From contig DUBH01000037.1 of NCBI GenBank assembly GCA_012960415.1, positions 51,005-85,286 of the forward strand: a stretch of 34,282 bases of DNA, written 5' to 3'. Below the pieces are notes generated by a model. The model was not told the origin of the DNA, did no database searches, and was given only the letters and a program-made list of their open reading frames with translations. Each line of letters opens with the position of its first letter. The first letter of the stretch is position 1. Positions 17,083 to 25,048 of this stretch are shown here, in pieces. The position numbers were made by a program, and so were the translations under genes. This DNA comes from Henriciella sp. Lineage in GTDB: Bacteria > Pseudomonadota > Alphaproteobacteria > Caulobacterales > Hyphomonadaceae.

Positions 17083-18102
17083 CTAGGCTTTCAGAACGCC
17101 GCGCTTGATCAGCTCTTCGGCGATCTGGACGGTGTTGAGGGCTGCGCCCTTGCGAAGATTGTCAGCAACCACCCAAAGAGACAGGCCGTGTTCGACCGTG
17201 TTGTCGACGCGGATGCGCGAGACGAAAGTGTCCCATTCGCCCTTGCACTCAACCGGCGTGATATACTGGTCTTCTTCAGGGTTATCGATGACCTGTACGC
17301 CGTCGAAATTGCGAAGCGCCTCGCGCGCCTGTTCTGGCGTGATCGGGTTTTCGAATTCAATGTTAACGCTTTCGGAGTGACCGACAAAAACCGGCACGCG
17401 CACACAGGTGACCGTGAGCTTGATATTCGGGTCGATCATCTTGTGGGTCTCGTTCCACATCTTGGCTTCTTCGTCGGTGAAGCCGTCTTCGCGGAAGGAG
17501 CCGATCATCGGGATCGCATTGAAGGCGATCTGGCGCGGATACTCTTCAGGCTCTGGCGCGTCGTTCACGAAGATGCCCTTGGTCTGGTTCCAGAGTTCAT
17601 CAATGCCCGCCTTGCCCGAGCCGGAAACCGACTGATAGGTCGAGACGACAACGCGCTTGATCTTTGCCGCATCGTGCAGCGGTTTCAGCGCCATGACGAG
17701 CTGCGCCGTGGAGCAGTTCGGGTTGGCGATGATGTTCTTCTTGTCATAGCCGAGCACGTCTTCGCCGTTCACTTCCGGCACGACGAGCGGGACGTCCGGG
17801 TCCATGCGCCAGGCAGAGGAATTGTCGATGACGATCGCGCCCTTCTTGCCGATCTTCTCAGCCCATTCTTTCGACAGCGTGCCGCCAGCCGACATCAGGA
17901 CCACATCGACCTTGGAGAAGTCGAAATCGTCGAGCACGTCGCATTTCAGTGTCTTGTCGCCATAGCTTACTTCGCGGCCCTTGGAGCGGCGCGAGGCGAG
18001 GGCATAGACTTCAGCAGCGGGGAAATCGCGCTCGTCCATGATGGTGAGAAGTTCGCGGCCCACATTTCCGGTGGCGCCGACAATTGCGACTTTGATAGCC
18101 AT
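17083..18102 (-). CDS. asd: Aspartate-semialdehyde dehydrogenase
   Basis: Asd reduces aspartyl phosphate to aspartate semialdehyde with NADPH, the branch point to lysine/diaminopimelate, threonine and methionine. The N-terminal Rossmann motif GATGNVG is at residues 9-15. The catalytic cysteine is C130 in NPNCSTAQLV, and SVSGSGKAGIDEL follows as expected. The protein has 339 residues, the usual length. I chose the ATG at 18102, which has an AAAGGA ribosome-binding site; the longer frame to 18231 adds 43 unrelated residues. The gene is followed by a strong terminator and is divergent from the SnoaL-like gene. Confidence 0.96.
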   Translation of the reverse strand: MAIKVAIVGATGNVGRELLTIMDERDFPAAEVYALASRRSKGREVSYGDKTLKCDVLDDFDFSKVDVVLMSAGGTLSKEWAEKIGKKGAIVIDNSSAWRMDPDVPLVVPEVNGEDVLGYDKKNIIANPNCSTAQLVMALKPLHDAAKIKRVVVSTYQSVSGSGKAGIDELWNQTKGIFVNDAPEPEEYPRQIAFNAIPMIGSFREDGFTDEEAKMWNETHKMIDPNIKLTVTCVRVPVFVGHSESVNIEFENPITPEQAREALRNFDGVQVIDNPEEDQYITPVECKGEWDTFVSRIRVDNTVEHGLSLWVVADNLRKGAALNTVQIAEELIKRGVLKA

Positions 18103-18298
18103 AGTTTTTCCTTTCGCGATGCCCGCTCTTGTAACGCCAAGCGAGCGTTCGTCCAATCTGATGGTTGACCGTTGGACGGTTCGCCGCAATTCCAGGAAAG
18201 AGCGCCCCGCCAGCCTTGATCTGAAGGGCATGTAATGCAGGACTGGGGCGGAATCAGGGTGGTAGCTGCAATCACTCTGTCATGAGAGGTGAAACGCC

Positions 18299-18670
18299 GT
18301 GATCGAAGACCTGATCGGCCAGTATATCAAAAGCTATAATGCCCGCGATATCGAAGGCATGCTCGACTGTGTGAGCGAGGATGTTGTGTTCGAGAACATC
18401 TCCAATCACGGCCAGACCATGAAATTCGAGGGACGCGACAAGATGCGGGATGTGGCCGAACTATCGGGCCGCGCCTTTTCCTATCGCCGTCAGAAGCTCG
18501 TCAGCCTGGTTGTGGGTGAGGGGCGCGCGGCCGCCGAGATCGAGTTTGAAGGCAAGGCGGCGGTGGATCTGCCAAATGGATCCAAGGCGGGCGAGACGAT
18601 CAAGATTCGCGGCGCGAGCTTCTTTGAATTTCGCGGACAGCTGCTGTGCCGGATTGCGGACTATAGTTGA
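18299..18670 (+). CDS. SnoaL-like/NTF2-fold protein
   Basis: The 123-residue protein has the pattern of a cone-shaped NTF2-like domain: an N-terminal helix (LIGQYIKSYNARDIEGML), then CVSEDVVFEN and a run of alternating strands ending in ADYS. Such proteins can be enzymes or binding domains, and the specific function cannot be inferred. It starts with GTG preceded by GAGAGGTGA at good spacing. It is divergent from asd, with about 196 bp between the starts, and convergent with leuB (48 bp gap). Confidence 0.8.
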   Translation: MIEDLIGQYIKSYNARDIEGMLDCVSEDVVFENISNHGQTMKFEGRDKMRDVAELSGRAFSYRRQKLVSLVVGEGRAAAEIEFEGKAAVDLPNGSKAGETIKIRGASFFEFRGQLLCRIADYS

Positions 18671-18718
18671 GATGTTGGCTTGTGCCGGCCGAAGGACGAG
18701 CCGGGATGCTTCCCCAAC

Positions 18719-19774
18719 TTAAAGACAATCGATGATCGCGTCCGTCATGGCGGTGGTGGAGAGATCGCCGCCGAGGTCGCGGGTGCGCGAACCTGCCTCG
18801 AGAGCGCGGCCGACGGCCGTCATGATCCGGTCGGCGGCATCGGGGCGGGCGAGCGACCAGCGCATTGCCATCTCCAGCGACAGGATGGCGGCGCATGGAT
18901 TGGCGATGCCTTGGCCTGCGATATCCGGCGCCGACCCGTGGACAGGCTCAAACAGGCCGGGCGTGCCTTCCGTCCCGAGGCTTGCCGATGGCAGCATGCC
19001 AATAGAGCCAGTCAGCATAGCGGCGGCGTCAGACAGAAGGTCACCGAAAAGGTTGTCGGCCAGGATGACGTCGAACTGTTTCGGCGCGCGCACCAGCTCC
19101 ATGGCGCAGGCATCGGCCAGCATATGAGACAGCTCGACACCATCACCATACGTATTGTGGACTGTGGTGACTTCCTCGCGCCAGAACTGGCCGCTCTCCA
19201 TGACATTGGCCTTGTCGACCGAACAGACACGGCCAGCGCGGCCGCGGGCGATCTCCAGTGCGACGCGGGTAACGCGTTCAACTTCAGGCGCCGTGTAAAC
19301 GGACATGTCGAAGCCGCGGCGCACACCGTTCGCGTCGGTTTCGGTGCCGCGCGGTTCCCCGAAATAGACGCCCGAGGTCAGCTCGCGCACGATCATGATG
19401 TCGAGGCCCTCGACCCGGTCGCGTTTCAGGCTGGAGGCATCAACGAGGGCGCCGAAACAATAGGCAGGACGCAGGTTGGCAAAGACGTCGAGCCCCTTTC
19501 GCAGGCCCAGCAGCCCAGCCTCCGGGCGCTTGTTACGGGCAACATCGGCCCATTTGGGTCCACCAACTGCACCGAGAAGGATGGCGTCGACGGATTTGGC
19601 GCGCTCAAGTGCGGCCTCTGTCAGCGGCACGCCATGCTTGTCGATCGAGGCGCCGCCAACAAGGTCCTCTTCGATTGCGACGTCCGGCGCGACGAGCTCG
19701 CAGATACGCTGGGCTGCTGCCGTCACTTCGGGGCCAATGCCATCACCGGGCAGAAGAAGCAGGGTCTGTTTCAT
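18719..19774 (-). CDS. leuB: 3-isopropylmalate dehydrogenase
   Basis: LeuB oxidises and decarboxylates 3-isopropylmalate to 2-ketoisocaproate, the third step of leucine synthesis. The N-terminal [12 protein letters not shown], the GAVGGPKW stretch and [16 protein letters not shown] are family hallmarks. The later [15 protein letters not shown] carries the NAD-binding region. The length, 351 residues, is typical. A GTGGAG ribosome-binding site precedes the ATG. It follows leuD by 53 bp and is the last gene of the group that includes the small secreted protein, the glyoxalase-like protein and leuD. Confidence 0.96.
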   Translation of the reverse strand: MKQTLLLLPGDGIGPEVTAAAQRICELVAPDVAIEEDLVGGASIDKHGVPLTEAALERAKSVDAILLGAVGGPKWADVARNKRPEAGLLGLRKGLDVFANLRPAYCFGALVDASSLKRDRVEGLDIMIVRELTSGVYFGEPRGTETDANGVRRGFDMSVYTAPEVERVTRVALEIARGRAGRVCSVDKANVMESGQFWREEVTTVHNTYGDGVELSHMLADACAMELVRAPKQFDVILADNLFGDLLSDAAAMLTGSIGMLPSASLGTEGTPGLFEPVHGSAPDIAGQGIANPCAAILSLEMAMRWSLARPDAADRIMTAVGRALEAGSRTRDLGGDLSTTAMTDAIIDCL

Positions 19775-19827
19775 GGATTGTCTCCACAGGCCGTAGAGGC
19801 GGCCAGATTACATAATTGCGGAAAGTC

Positions 19828-20460
19828 TCAGGCGCGCGAGCGAGGCAGCCAGGGGGTCTCGTGATTGCGGCGTGCCTCAAACGCGTCGATGGATGACGCG
19901 GCCTGAAGCGTCTGGCCGATGTCATCAAGTCCTTCGAGAAGACTCTGCTTCCGGCCCGGCTCAATATTAAAGTAAATCTCAGCGCCATCCGGAGTCGTGA
20001 TGACCTGCTGCGCGAGATCGACTGTGAAGCGGTGATTGGCGCCGCCCGTCTGGGCTGCCAAGGCCTCACAGACCTCAATCGGCAGCGCGATGGGCAGGAT
20101 GCCGTTCTTGAAGCAGTTATTGTGAAAGATGTCGGCAAAGGAGGGAGCAATGACGCAGGTGATGCCCTGGTCGAGCAGAGCCCATGGCGCGTGCTCGCGC
20201 GATGACCCGCAGCCGAAATTGTCGCCCGCGATCAGGATTCCTGCATCCTGGTGTACAGGCTGGTTAAGGACGAAGTCCGGGTCAGGGCTGCCATCGGCCT
20301 TGGTCTTGAGTTCGTAGAACAGACCCGTCGACAGGCCCTCACGTTCCGTCGTCTTCAGGAACTGCTTTGGGATAATCATGTCGGTGTCGACATTCGCCAT
20401 GAGGCGCCCCTTGTCAGAGAGGGCCGCGGCGGTCGAGGTCAGCGTCGTGAAAGCTTTCAT
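19828..20460 (-). CDS. leuD: 3-isopropylmalate dehydratase small subunit
   Basis: LeuD forms the small subunit of isopropylmalate isomerase and works with LeuC (21756-23153). The protein has 210 residues. Near the N-terminus is [15 protein letters not shown], then the [17 protein letters not shown] swivelling-domain signature, then [18 protein letters not shown]-like text; all are typical of the subunit. It begins 9 bp after the glyoxalase-like gene. Its partner leuC lies upstream behind a terminator and two unrelated genes, an uncommon arrangement. Confidence 0.96.
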   Translation of the reverse strand: MKAFTTLTSTAAALSDKGRLMANVDTDMIIPKQFLKTTEREGLSTGLFYELKTKADGSPDPDFVLNQPVHQDAGILIAGDNFGCGSSREHAPWALLDQGITCVIAPSFADIFHNNCFKNGILPIALPIEVCEALAAQTGGANHRFTVDLAQQVITTPDGAEIYFNIEPGRKQSLLEGLDDIGQTLQAASSIDAFEARRNHETPWLPRSRA

Positions 20461-20469
20461 GCGCCTGTT

Positions 20470-21324
20470 CTAATCGCTGGAGTGGGCAATGAACAAGGTC
20501 GGGACGCCCCGAGTCTTGGCCTTTACCGTGAAGACATGGGTTCCGGGCTTGCGGCCTTTGCGCACGTCAGAGGTTTCAATGCCCGCTTTGGCAAGACGCG
20601 CATGCGCGGCTTCGATGTCGCGGACTGTCCAAGTGAGGCCCCAGATGTGGTCAGCGGCGGCGGCGTCTGCTGTCTCGTCCAGCCGGTTGATGATTTCGAG
20701 GGTCAGGCCGCCGGTGCGGAAGAAGAGAAAGCGCGTCTTCCATTGCTCTGCCGTGCGGTCGAGACGAAGGTCGAGGTCAAGTCGCGCGCCATAGTTGGCG
20801 GCGGCGCGGTCAGGATTGGGTGTGTTTATTACCAGATGATCCAGAGAGTGGACGCAAGCCTGATCGACGTCTGTGGCGTGACTTTCGGATTCGGGCTGGA
20901 TGATAAAGGTCTTGATGCCGGCCATGGCATCATCGCTGCAGCGAAACCGCTGCCACTGGCGGCGCGCACCAGTGTCCAGATGCGTGCTTTCCCCGGGCTG
21001 GATGGCGTCAGGCTGCAGGCCGCGCCGGGTGAACAGCCTGTGCGCCTCGCCGATGTCATGTGTACGAAAGGCTAGACTGGTGAGGGTGGCCCCGTTGGAG
21101 ATTAGGTCTCGCAGGCGCGGCGCTGCGCCTGCGTCGCCATCGGGTGCCATGAGCTCGATTGCGGTATTGTCGACGCGGAAAAGTGAGGTTGCTGCGCCGC
21201 CTGATGCTGCGCGCCAATCCGGCTCGCGGCCGAGCAGGGCCGAGTAGGCTTTGGTGCCGGCCTCGATATCACCGCAAAGAAGGACCAGGTGGTCGATAGC
21301 GGTCAGCAGGCCAGCACCAGACAC
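20470..21324 (-). CDS. VOC/glyoxalase-like protein with two modules
   Basis: The 284-residue protein has two vicinal-oxygen-chelate modules. The first begins with AIDHLVLLCGDIEAGTKAY (about 9-130), the second with HSLDHLVINTPNPDRAAANY (about 159-280). Such proteins are metal-dependent lyases, dioxygenases or isomerases, and the substrate here cannot be told from the sequence. The start is GTG at 21324, eight bases after the stop of the small secreted protein gene. leuD follows after nine bases, so this gene is probably in the leuDB transcript. That position suggests co-expression but does not prove a role in leucine synthesis. Confidence 0.75.
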   Translation of the reverse strand: MSGAGLLTAIDHLVLLCGDIEAGTKAYSALLGREPDWRAASGGAATSLFRVDNTAIELMAPDGDAGAAPRLRDLISNGATLTSLAFRTHDIGEAHRLFTRRGLQPDAIQPGESTHLDTGARRQWQRFRCSDDAMAGIKTFIIQPESESHATDVDQACVHSLDHLVINTPNPDRAAANYGARLDLDLRLDRTAEQWKTRFLFFRTGGLTLEIINRLDETADAAAADHIWGLTWTVRDIEAAHARLAKAGIETSDVRKGRKPGTHVFTVKAKTRGVPTLFIAHSSD

Positions 21325-21332
21325 GGGTTTGC

Positions 21333-21653
21333 CTATTCCTCAACCGCAATGACAGTTGCGGTGCCGCTTGCGCCATTGTCGCCGGTATAGGCAGACGCGT
21401 GACCGACCTCGTTCTTGGGGTCGTCGAAAATGAGGCATCCGTTATAGGCGTCGCTCTCGATGCACATTTTCGATGTCGCTTCGTCGTAGGTGTAGGTGCC
21501 GTTGCCTGCGGCAGACGTCATCGTCCCGTCGTCGTGAAACACGGCCTGTTGATCGTTTCCATTGTCGCTGTCGAATTTGAGTGTGATGGATGCGGCTAAG
21601 GCCGGGGCTGCGCAGATCGACATGGCAGCGAGAGCAAGTGCAGTGCGTTTCAT
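21333..21653 (-). CDS. Small secreted protein, 106 aa, unknown function
   Basis: I do not recognise the family. The N-terminus MKRTALALAAMSICAAPALA is a clear signal peptide with an Ala-x-Ala cleavage site. The mature part of about 85 residues is rich in Asp, Gly, Ser and Thr and has two cysteines (in KMCIES and YNGCLIF) that could form a disulfide. The pattern TLKFDSDNG, VFHDDGTMTS, GTYTYDE suggests a small beta-sheet domain. The ATG at 21653 has a near-perfect GGAGG ribosome-binding site. It is the first gene of the group running into leuD and leuB. Confidence 0.75.
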   Translation of the reverse strand: MKRTALALAAMSICAAPALAASITLKFDSDNGNDQQAVFHDDGTMTSAAGNGTYTYDEATSKMCIESDAYNGCLIFDDPKNEVGHASAYTGDNGASGTATVIAVEE

Positions 21654-21729
21654 GGTATCCTCCAAGTTTTGAGTTTCTTTGTACTCTATTAACCAAGAGG
21701 CGTAGGCTCACGCAGCGGTAAGCGCAAGA

Positions 21730-21755
21730 AAAAGCGCGCGATGCCGGGCGCTTTT
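21730..21755 (-). terminator. Intrinsic terminator after leuC
   Basis: On the minus strand AAAAGCGC (21755-21748) pairs with GCGCTTTT (21737-21730) across a 10-base loop, and the T-rich run TTTTTCTT continues below. It begins one base after the leuC stop codon. It separates the leuC transcript from the downstream secreted protein-leuD-leuB group. Confidence 0.75.
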
Positions 21756-23153
21756 CTAACCAATAACGCCGGTAATCGCGGCGCGGGCGGCGAGGGTCGG
21801 GCTCATCAGATGGGTGCGTCCGCCCCGGCCCTGGCGGCCTTCAAAGTTGCGGTTCGAGGTCGAAGCGCAACGTTCGCCCGGCGCGAGGATGTCCGGATTC
21901 ATGCCGAGGCACATGGAGCAGCCCGGTTCGCGCCATTCAAAGCCAGCCTCTATGAAGATGTGGTCCAGGCCTTCCGCTTCGGCCTGTGCGCGCACAAGTC
22001 CGGATCCCGGAACGACCATGGCGCGGACGCCGTCGGCGACCTTCGACCCGGACGCGACGCGTGCGGCTTCCCGCAAATCTTCAATGCGCGAATTGGTGCA
22101 TGAGCCGATAAAGACGCGCTGTACCGGAGTCCCTGCAATCGGCGCGCCCGGAGCAAGGTCCATATAATGGAGTGCACGCTCAATAGCAGCTTTTCTCACC
22201 GGATCTGTAATAATGGCGGGGTCTGGCGTGTGGCCTGAGAGCGGAATCGCCTGCTCCGGGCTCGTGCCCCAGGTGACGGTTGGTTCGACATCTTCGCCGC
22301 GAATTTCGACAATGCGGTCCCACTGGGCGTCGTCATCGGAATACAGGGTTTCCCAATAGGACTTAGCGACATCCCACGCCCCTGCCTTCGGCGCGGCGGG
22401 CCTGCCCTTCATATAGGCGAATGTCGTGTCATCCGGCGCAATCAAACCGGCACGCGCGCCGCCCTCGATCGAGAGGTTGCAGAGCGTCATCCGCCCTTCC
22501 ATGGAAAGCGCGCGAACCGCTTCGCCGCGATACTCCATGACGTGGCCCGTGCCGCCAGCCGTGCCTATAATCGAAATGAGGTGAAGGGCGAGATCCTTGG
22601 CGGTGACGCCTTCTCTCAGCTGGCCGCTAACTTCAATGGCCATATTGCGCGACTTCTGTGTGCGGAGCGTTTGCGTCGCCAGGACGTGCTCGACCTCGGA
22701 TGTCCCGATGCCGTGGGCAAGCGCGCCGAAGGCGCCATGCGTCGAGGTGTGGCTGTCCCCGCAGACAATCGTCATGCCGGGCTGGGTACGTCCCTGCTCA
22801 GGACCGACCACGTGAACGATGCCGTTCCGGACATCGCCCATCGGGAAAAATTCGATGCCGTATTCGGCGACATTGCGCGACAGGGCAGACAACTGGTTGC
22901 GCGCGGCTTCATCGCGCACGCCTTCAAGACCTGCGGCCTGGTTTTCTGTCGGTGTGTTGTGATCTGCGACAGCGAGGGTGAGTTCGGGCCGGCGCACCTT
23001 GCGGCCGTTTGCTTTCAGGCCAGAGAAGGCCTGCGGCGTCGTCACCTCATGGATGAGGTGGAGGTCGATATAAATGAGCGCGTCGCCACTCGCGGCGTCG
23101 GTGTCCACGAGGTGGGCGTCCCAGATCTTGTCGTAAAGTGTCTTGCCCGGCAT
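21756..23153 (-). CDS. leuC: 3-isopropylmalate dehydratase large subunit
   Basis: LeuC is the catalytic [4Fe-4S] subunit of isopropylmalate isomerase, which converts 2- to 3-isopropylmalate together with LeuD. Three cluster cysteines are visible: C352 in GSCTNSR, and C412 and C415 in [27 protein letters not shown] near residue 131 is another family signature. The protein has 465 residues, normal for bacterial LeuC. I chose the ATG at 23153, with AGGAGG ten bases upstream; the longer frame to 23246 adds 31 unrelated residues. A leucine-containing short ORF and a 9-bp hairpin lie directly upstream, and a terminator directly downstream. Confidence 0.96.
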   Translation of the reverse strand: MPGKTLYDKIWDAHLVDTDAASGDALIYIDLHLIHEVTTPQAFSGLKANGRKVRRPELTLAVADHNTPTENQAAGLEGVRDEAARNQLSALSRNVAEYGIEFFPMGDVRNGIVHVVGPEQGRTQPGMTIVCGDSHTSTHGAFGALAHGIGTSEVEHVLATQTLRTQKSRNMAIEVSGQLREGVTAKDLALHLISIIGTAGGTGHVMEYRGEAVRALSMEGRMTLCNLSIEGGARAGLIAPDDTTFAYMKGRPAAPKAGAWDVAKSYWETLYSDDDAQWDRIVEIRGEDVEPTVTWGTSPEQAIPLSGHTPDPAIITDPVRKAAIERALHYMDLAPGAPIAGTPVQRVFIGSCTNSRIEDLREAARVASGSKVADGVRAMVVPGSGLVRAQAEAEGLDHIFIEAGFEWREPGCSMCLGMNPDILAPGERCASTSNRNFEGRQGRGGRTHLMSPTLAARAAITGVIG

Positions 23154-23154
23154 G

Positions 23155-23214
23155 TCAGAACGGCCTCCTGCTGCGCTGCAAAAGACCATGCAGCGCAGGC
23201 CCTGACAAGACCAT
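23155..23214 (-). CDS. Candidate leader peptide upstream of leuC, 19 aa
   Basis: An ATG at 23214 opens a 19-codon frame, [19 protein letters not shown], that ends in TGA one base before the leuC ATG. Four of 19 residues are leucine, including an adjacent pair at positions 11-12. The frame contains a perfect 9-bp inverted repeat (23171-23179 with 23190-23198), and its end covers the leuC AGGAGG. This layout could allow leucine-sensitive control or translational coupling. The ribosome-binding site of the leader is only an AAGGGG about 12 bases upstream, so translation is uncertain. Confidence 0.35.
   Translation of the reverse strand: MVLSGPALHGLLQRSRRPF
23171..23198 (-). promoter_or_regulatory. 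Perfect hairpin immediately before the leuC ribosome-binding site
   Basis: CTGCGCTGC and GCAGCGCAG form a 9-bp perfect stem with a 10-base loop. On the minus strand the 3' arm ends one base before AGGAGG (23169-23164), the leuC Shine-Dalgarno sequence. A slipped pairing of the upstream CCTGC with GCAGG would include the first bases of that site. Any regulatory role is inferred. Confidence 0.5.
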
Positions 23215-23244
23215 CCGCGGCGTCCACCCCTTGAAACAACAGGC

Positions 23245-23279
23245 AAAAGAAAAGGGCCAGCTCATCGAGCTGGCCCTTT
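23245..23279 (-). terminator. Intrinsic terminator after the repeat-protein gene
   Basis: AAAGGGCCAGCTC and GAGCTGGCCCTTT form a perfect 13-bp stem with a 3-base loop at 23251-23279. On the minus strand the T-rich run TTTTCTTTT follows. It lies 27 bp after the stop codon of the repeat-protein gene and upstream of leuC. Confidence 0.88.
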
Positions 23280-23305
23280 CCGGGTGTTTCTGGTTCAGGC
23301 TTGAC

Positions 23306-24706
23306 CTAGCAAGGGCAACCTGGGCCGACGTTCAGGACCACCAGAGAAGCGCGCTGCGTCTCATAACGGGTCGGTGCGACGACGGTCTCAACCTGACCGC
23401 GGACGCGGCGGTACTCGATTGGCTGGACGATACGACGCTCGACCGGCTGGATCACGTTACGCTGGGTCACCGCTTCGAAGTAGGATTCGGTGTACTCTTC
23501 GCGATATTCCTCGGTGACCTGCGGGATGTAGTTCACCTGGGTCTGAGGGATCGGCTCAGCTTCGACGCGGCCTGGAAGGTACTCTTCCTGATAGATCGTG
23601 TCGCGAACGATGGTTTCGGTCTGCGGACGAAGCACGCGGCGCTCGATTGGCTGGATCGTCGTCACGACAACCGGCTGGACCACATTGCGGGTCACCTGAT
23701 CGACATAGACGTCTTCAACTTCGAGGACGGTACGCTCAGTCACCTGCGGAATGATCTGCTCGGTGATCTGTGGTGCCTGCTCGGTTTCAACACGTACCGG
23801 AAGACGCTCTTCCTCGTAGCGGGTCGCAGCGGTGACGGTTTCGGTCGTACCGCGAAGGATACGGCGCTCAACCGGCTGGATCATCGTGCGGACGACTGGC
23901 TGGTAAACGTCGCGGCGGGTGACAGCATCGACATAGGTGTCGGTGTACTCATCGCGGGTGACTTCCGTCACGTCCTGAACAACGTTCTCGATGACCTGCG
24001 GGACTTCGTCCTGCTCGACACGAACCGGTGCGCGGACCGTTTCATAACGGGTGTCAGCGGTAACCGTTTCAGTGCGAGGACGCGTGATGCGGCGCTGGAC
24101 CGGGACGATCGTGGTGCGTTCGATCGGCTGGGTGATCTCACGGCGGGTCACGACGTCGTAATAGGTCTCGGTTGCTTCCTCGACATATTCTTCGGTCACG
24201 TCCGTGGTGATGTTCTCCTGGACAGCAGGAACTTCATCCTGCTCGACGCGGACTGGAAGGTATTCTTCTTCGTAGACTGTGTCTTCGGTAACTTCTTCAA
24301 CGCGTGGGCGAACAATGCGGCGCTCGATCGGCTGGATGAGCGTGCGCTCAACCGGCTGGACGATCTCGCGGCGGGTCACGGCGTCGAAATAGGTCGTGGT
24401 TTCCTCGAACTCGGTGTTCTCGGTCACGCGCTCTTCGACGTTCTCACAGCAGAGAACGCTGTCGATCGCCTGCTGCTCACCACCGAGGTAGCGAACATCA
24501 GCGCCGCCGGACGTGCCGCTTTGCTGGATGATCTCACGAACCTGAGCATCTGTGAGGACGCGTTCGTCGGTTGCGGAACCAGCTGAAGAGTAACGCTCTC
24601 CAACCGCTTCATTATCCCATGTGCCCGCTTCGCCATCGGCGTGGGCAGCGAGGGGGAGTGCAGCCAATGCAACGACACCCACCATCAGTTTCTTGCTAAG
24701 TTTCAT
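23306..24706 (-). CDS. Secreted tandem-repeat protein with 4.75 repeats of 76 residues
   Basis: I do not recognise a named family. The 466-residue protein starts with a signal peptide (about 1-23, cleavage near AHA). A linker of about 80 residues contains C86-C87. Five repeats follow: residues 106-181, 182-257, 258-333, 334-408 and a partial one at 409-466. Each begins like YxDxVTRR, then has QP, QP and RP/RG spaced eight residues apart (for example IVQPVERTLIQPIERRIVRP), then a PVRVEQDEVP-like stretch and an acidic end. The chain ends in GPGCPC. The mature part has no lysine and no histidine. The short Pro/Glu/Arg periodicity is reminiscent of eukaryotic alveolin repeats, a resemblance by eye only. 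A structural role in the periplasm or envelope is inferred. AAGGTGGA precedes the ATG at 24706. Confidence 0.85.
   Translation of the reverse strand: MKLSKKLMVGVVALAALPLAAHADGEAGTWDNEAVGERYSSAGSATDERVLTDAQVREIIQQSGTSGGADVRYLGGEQQAIDSVLCCENVEERVTENTEFEETTTYFDAVTRREIVQPVERTLIQPIERRIVRPRVEEVTEDTVYEEEYLPVRVEQDEVPAVQENITTDVTEEYVEEATETYYDVVTRREITQPIERTTIVPVQRRITRPRTETVTADTRYETVRAPVRVEQDEVPQVIENVVQDVTEVTRDEYTDTYVDAVTRRDVYQPVVRTMIQPVERRILRGTTETVTAATRYEEERLPVRVETEQAPQITEQIIPQVTERTVLEVEDVYVDQVTRNVVQPVVVTTIQPIERRVLRPQTETIVRDTIYQEEYLPGRVEAEPIPQTQVNYIPQVTEEYREEYTESYFEAVTQRNVIQPVERRIVQPIEYRRVRGQVETVVAPTRYETQRASLVVLNVGPGCPC
23309..24391 (-). repeat. Coding tandem repeats, 228-bp unit
   Basis: The units run on the minus strand as 24391-24164, 24163-23936, 23935-23708, 23707-23483 (one codon shorter) and a partial unit 23482-23309. 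They are in frame and clearly diverged at the protein level, so this is an old expansion rather than a fresh duplication. Confidence 0.85.
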
Positions 24707-24993
24707 TCCACCTTCCCCATTTCTGACCCCACCGGCCAACTAAAGGATATTCAAGTTGCCCGAATGCCCTCGGGACCGTTGTTGATACGCCACAAATTAT
24801 GGCGTCGCTCATTTCGTATACGAAACGGTAATCTTGAAACCAACTAGATTCCCTTCGCACGCGAGCAAGTCCTTGAAAAACACTGTCCCAGAAGGGGAAA
24901 TCGTGGCTTTCGCGGCCTGCTTGTCCACAGCTTTGCAAGCCATATGCCGTAGTGAAATGGGGGTATACGCGAAAAGTGTTGCAGCCAGAACAC
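24707..24993. promoter_or_regulatory. Long intergenic region with two adjacent palindromes
   Basis: About 340 bp separate the repeat-protein start from the rplS stop, the longest gene-free stretch in the window. It holds ACGCCA-N7-TGGCGT at 24787-24805 and the perfect 14-bp palindrome TTTCGTATACGAAA at 24812-24825, about 80-120 bp before the repeat gene. A CATAAT on the minus strand (24801-24796) could be a -10 element, with a poor -35 (TTCGTA) 17 bases upstream inside the second palindrome. The rest (24826-24993) shows no convincing ORF or RNA gene to me. Confidence 0.4.
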
Positions 24994-25021
24994 AAAAACC
25001 CCGCAACTTTCGTTGCGGGGT
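24994..25021 (-). terminator. Intrinsic terminator after rplS
   Basis: On the minus strand ACCCCGCAAC and GTTGCGGGGT form a 10-bp stem closed by a GAAA tetraloop, followed by five T residues. It lies 27 bp after the rplS stop codon and would end the trmD-rplS transcript. Confidence 0.88.
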
Positions 25022-25048
25022 CAAAAAATTACCAAATTTTAGGAAATT

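Noticed and set aside
18680-19864. A 394-codon open frame opposite leuB
   Set aside because: LeuB is unmistakable on the minus strand. Long antisense frames are common in GC-rich genes.
21678-21694. Possible CtrA site (TTTG-N7-TTAACC) before the small secreted protein
   Set aside because: Only the second half matches the TTAA-N7-TTAAC consensus, so chance is a sufficient explanation.
23309-24391. Repeat array considered as a CRISPR or a minisatellite
   Set aside because: The 228-bp units are in frame, diverged, and encode a regular protein repeat. There are no short identical repeats with unique spacers.
23138-24586. A 482-codon open frame on the plus strand opposite the repeat-protein gene
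   Set aside because: It is the antisense shadow of a repetitive gene with regular codon use. It has no signal or domain pattern, and the minus-strand frame has a signal peptide, ribosome-binding site and terminator.
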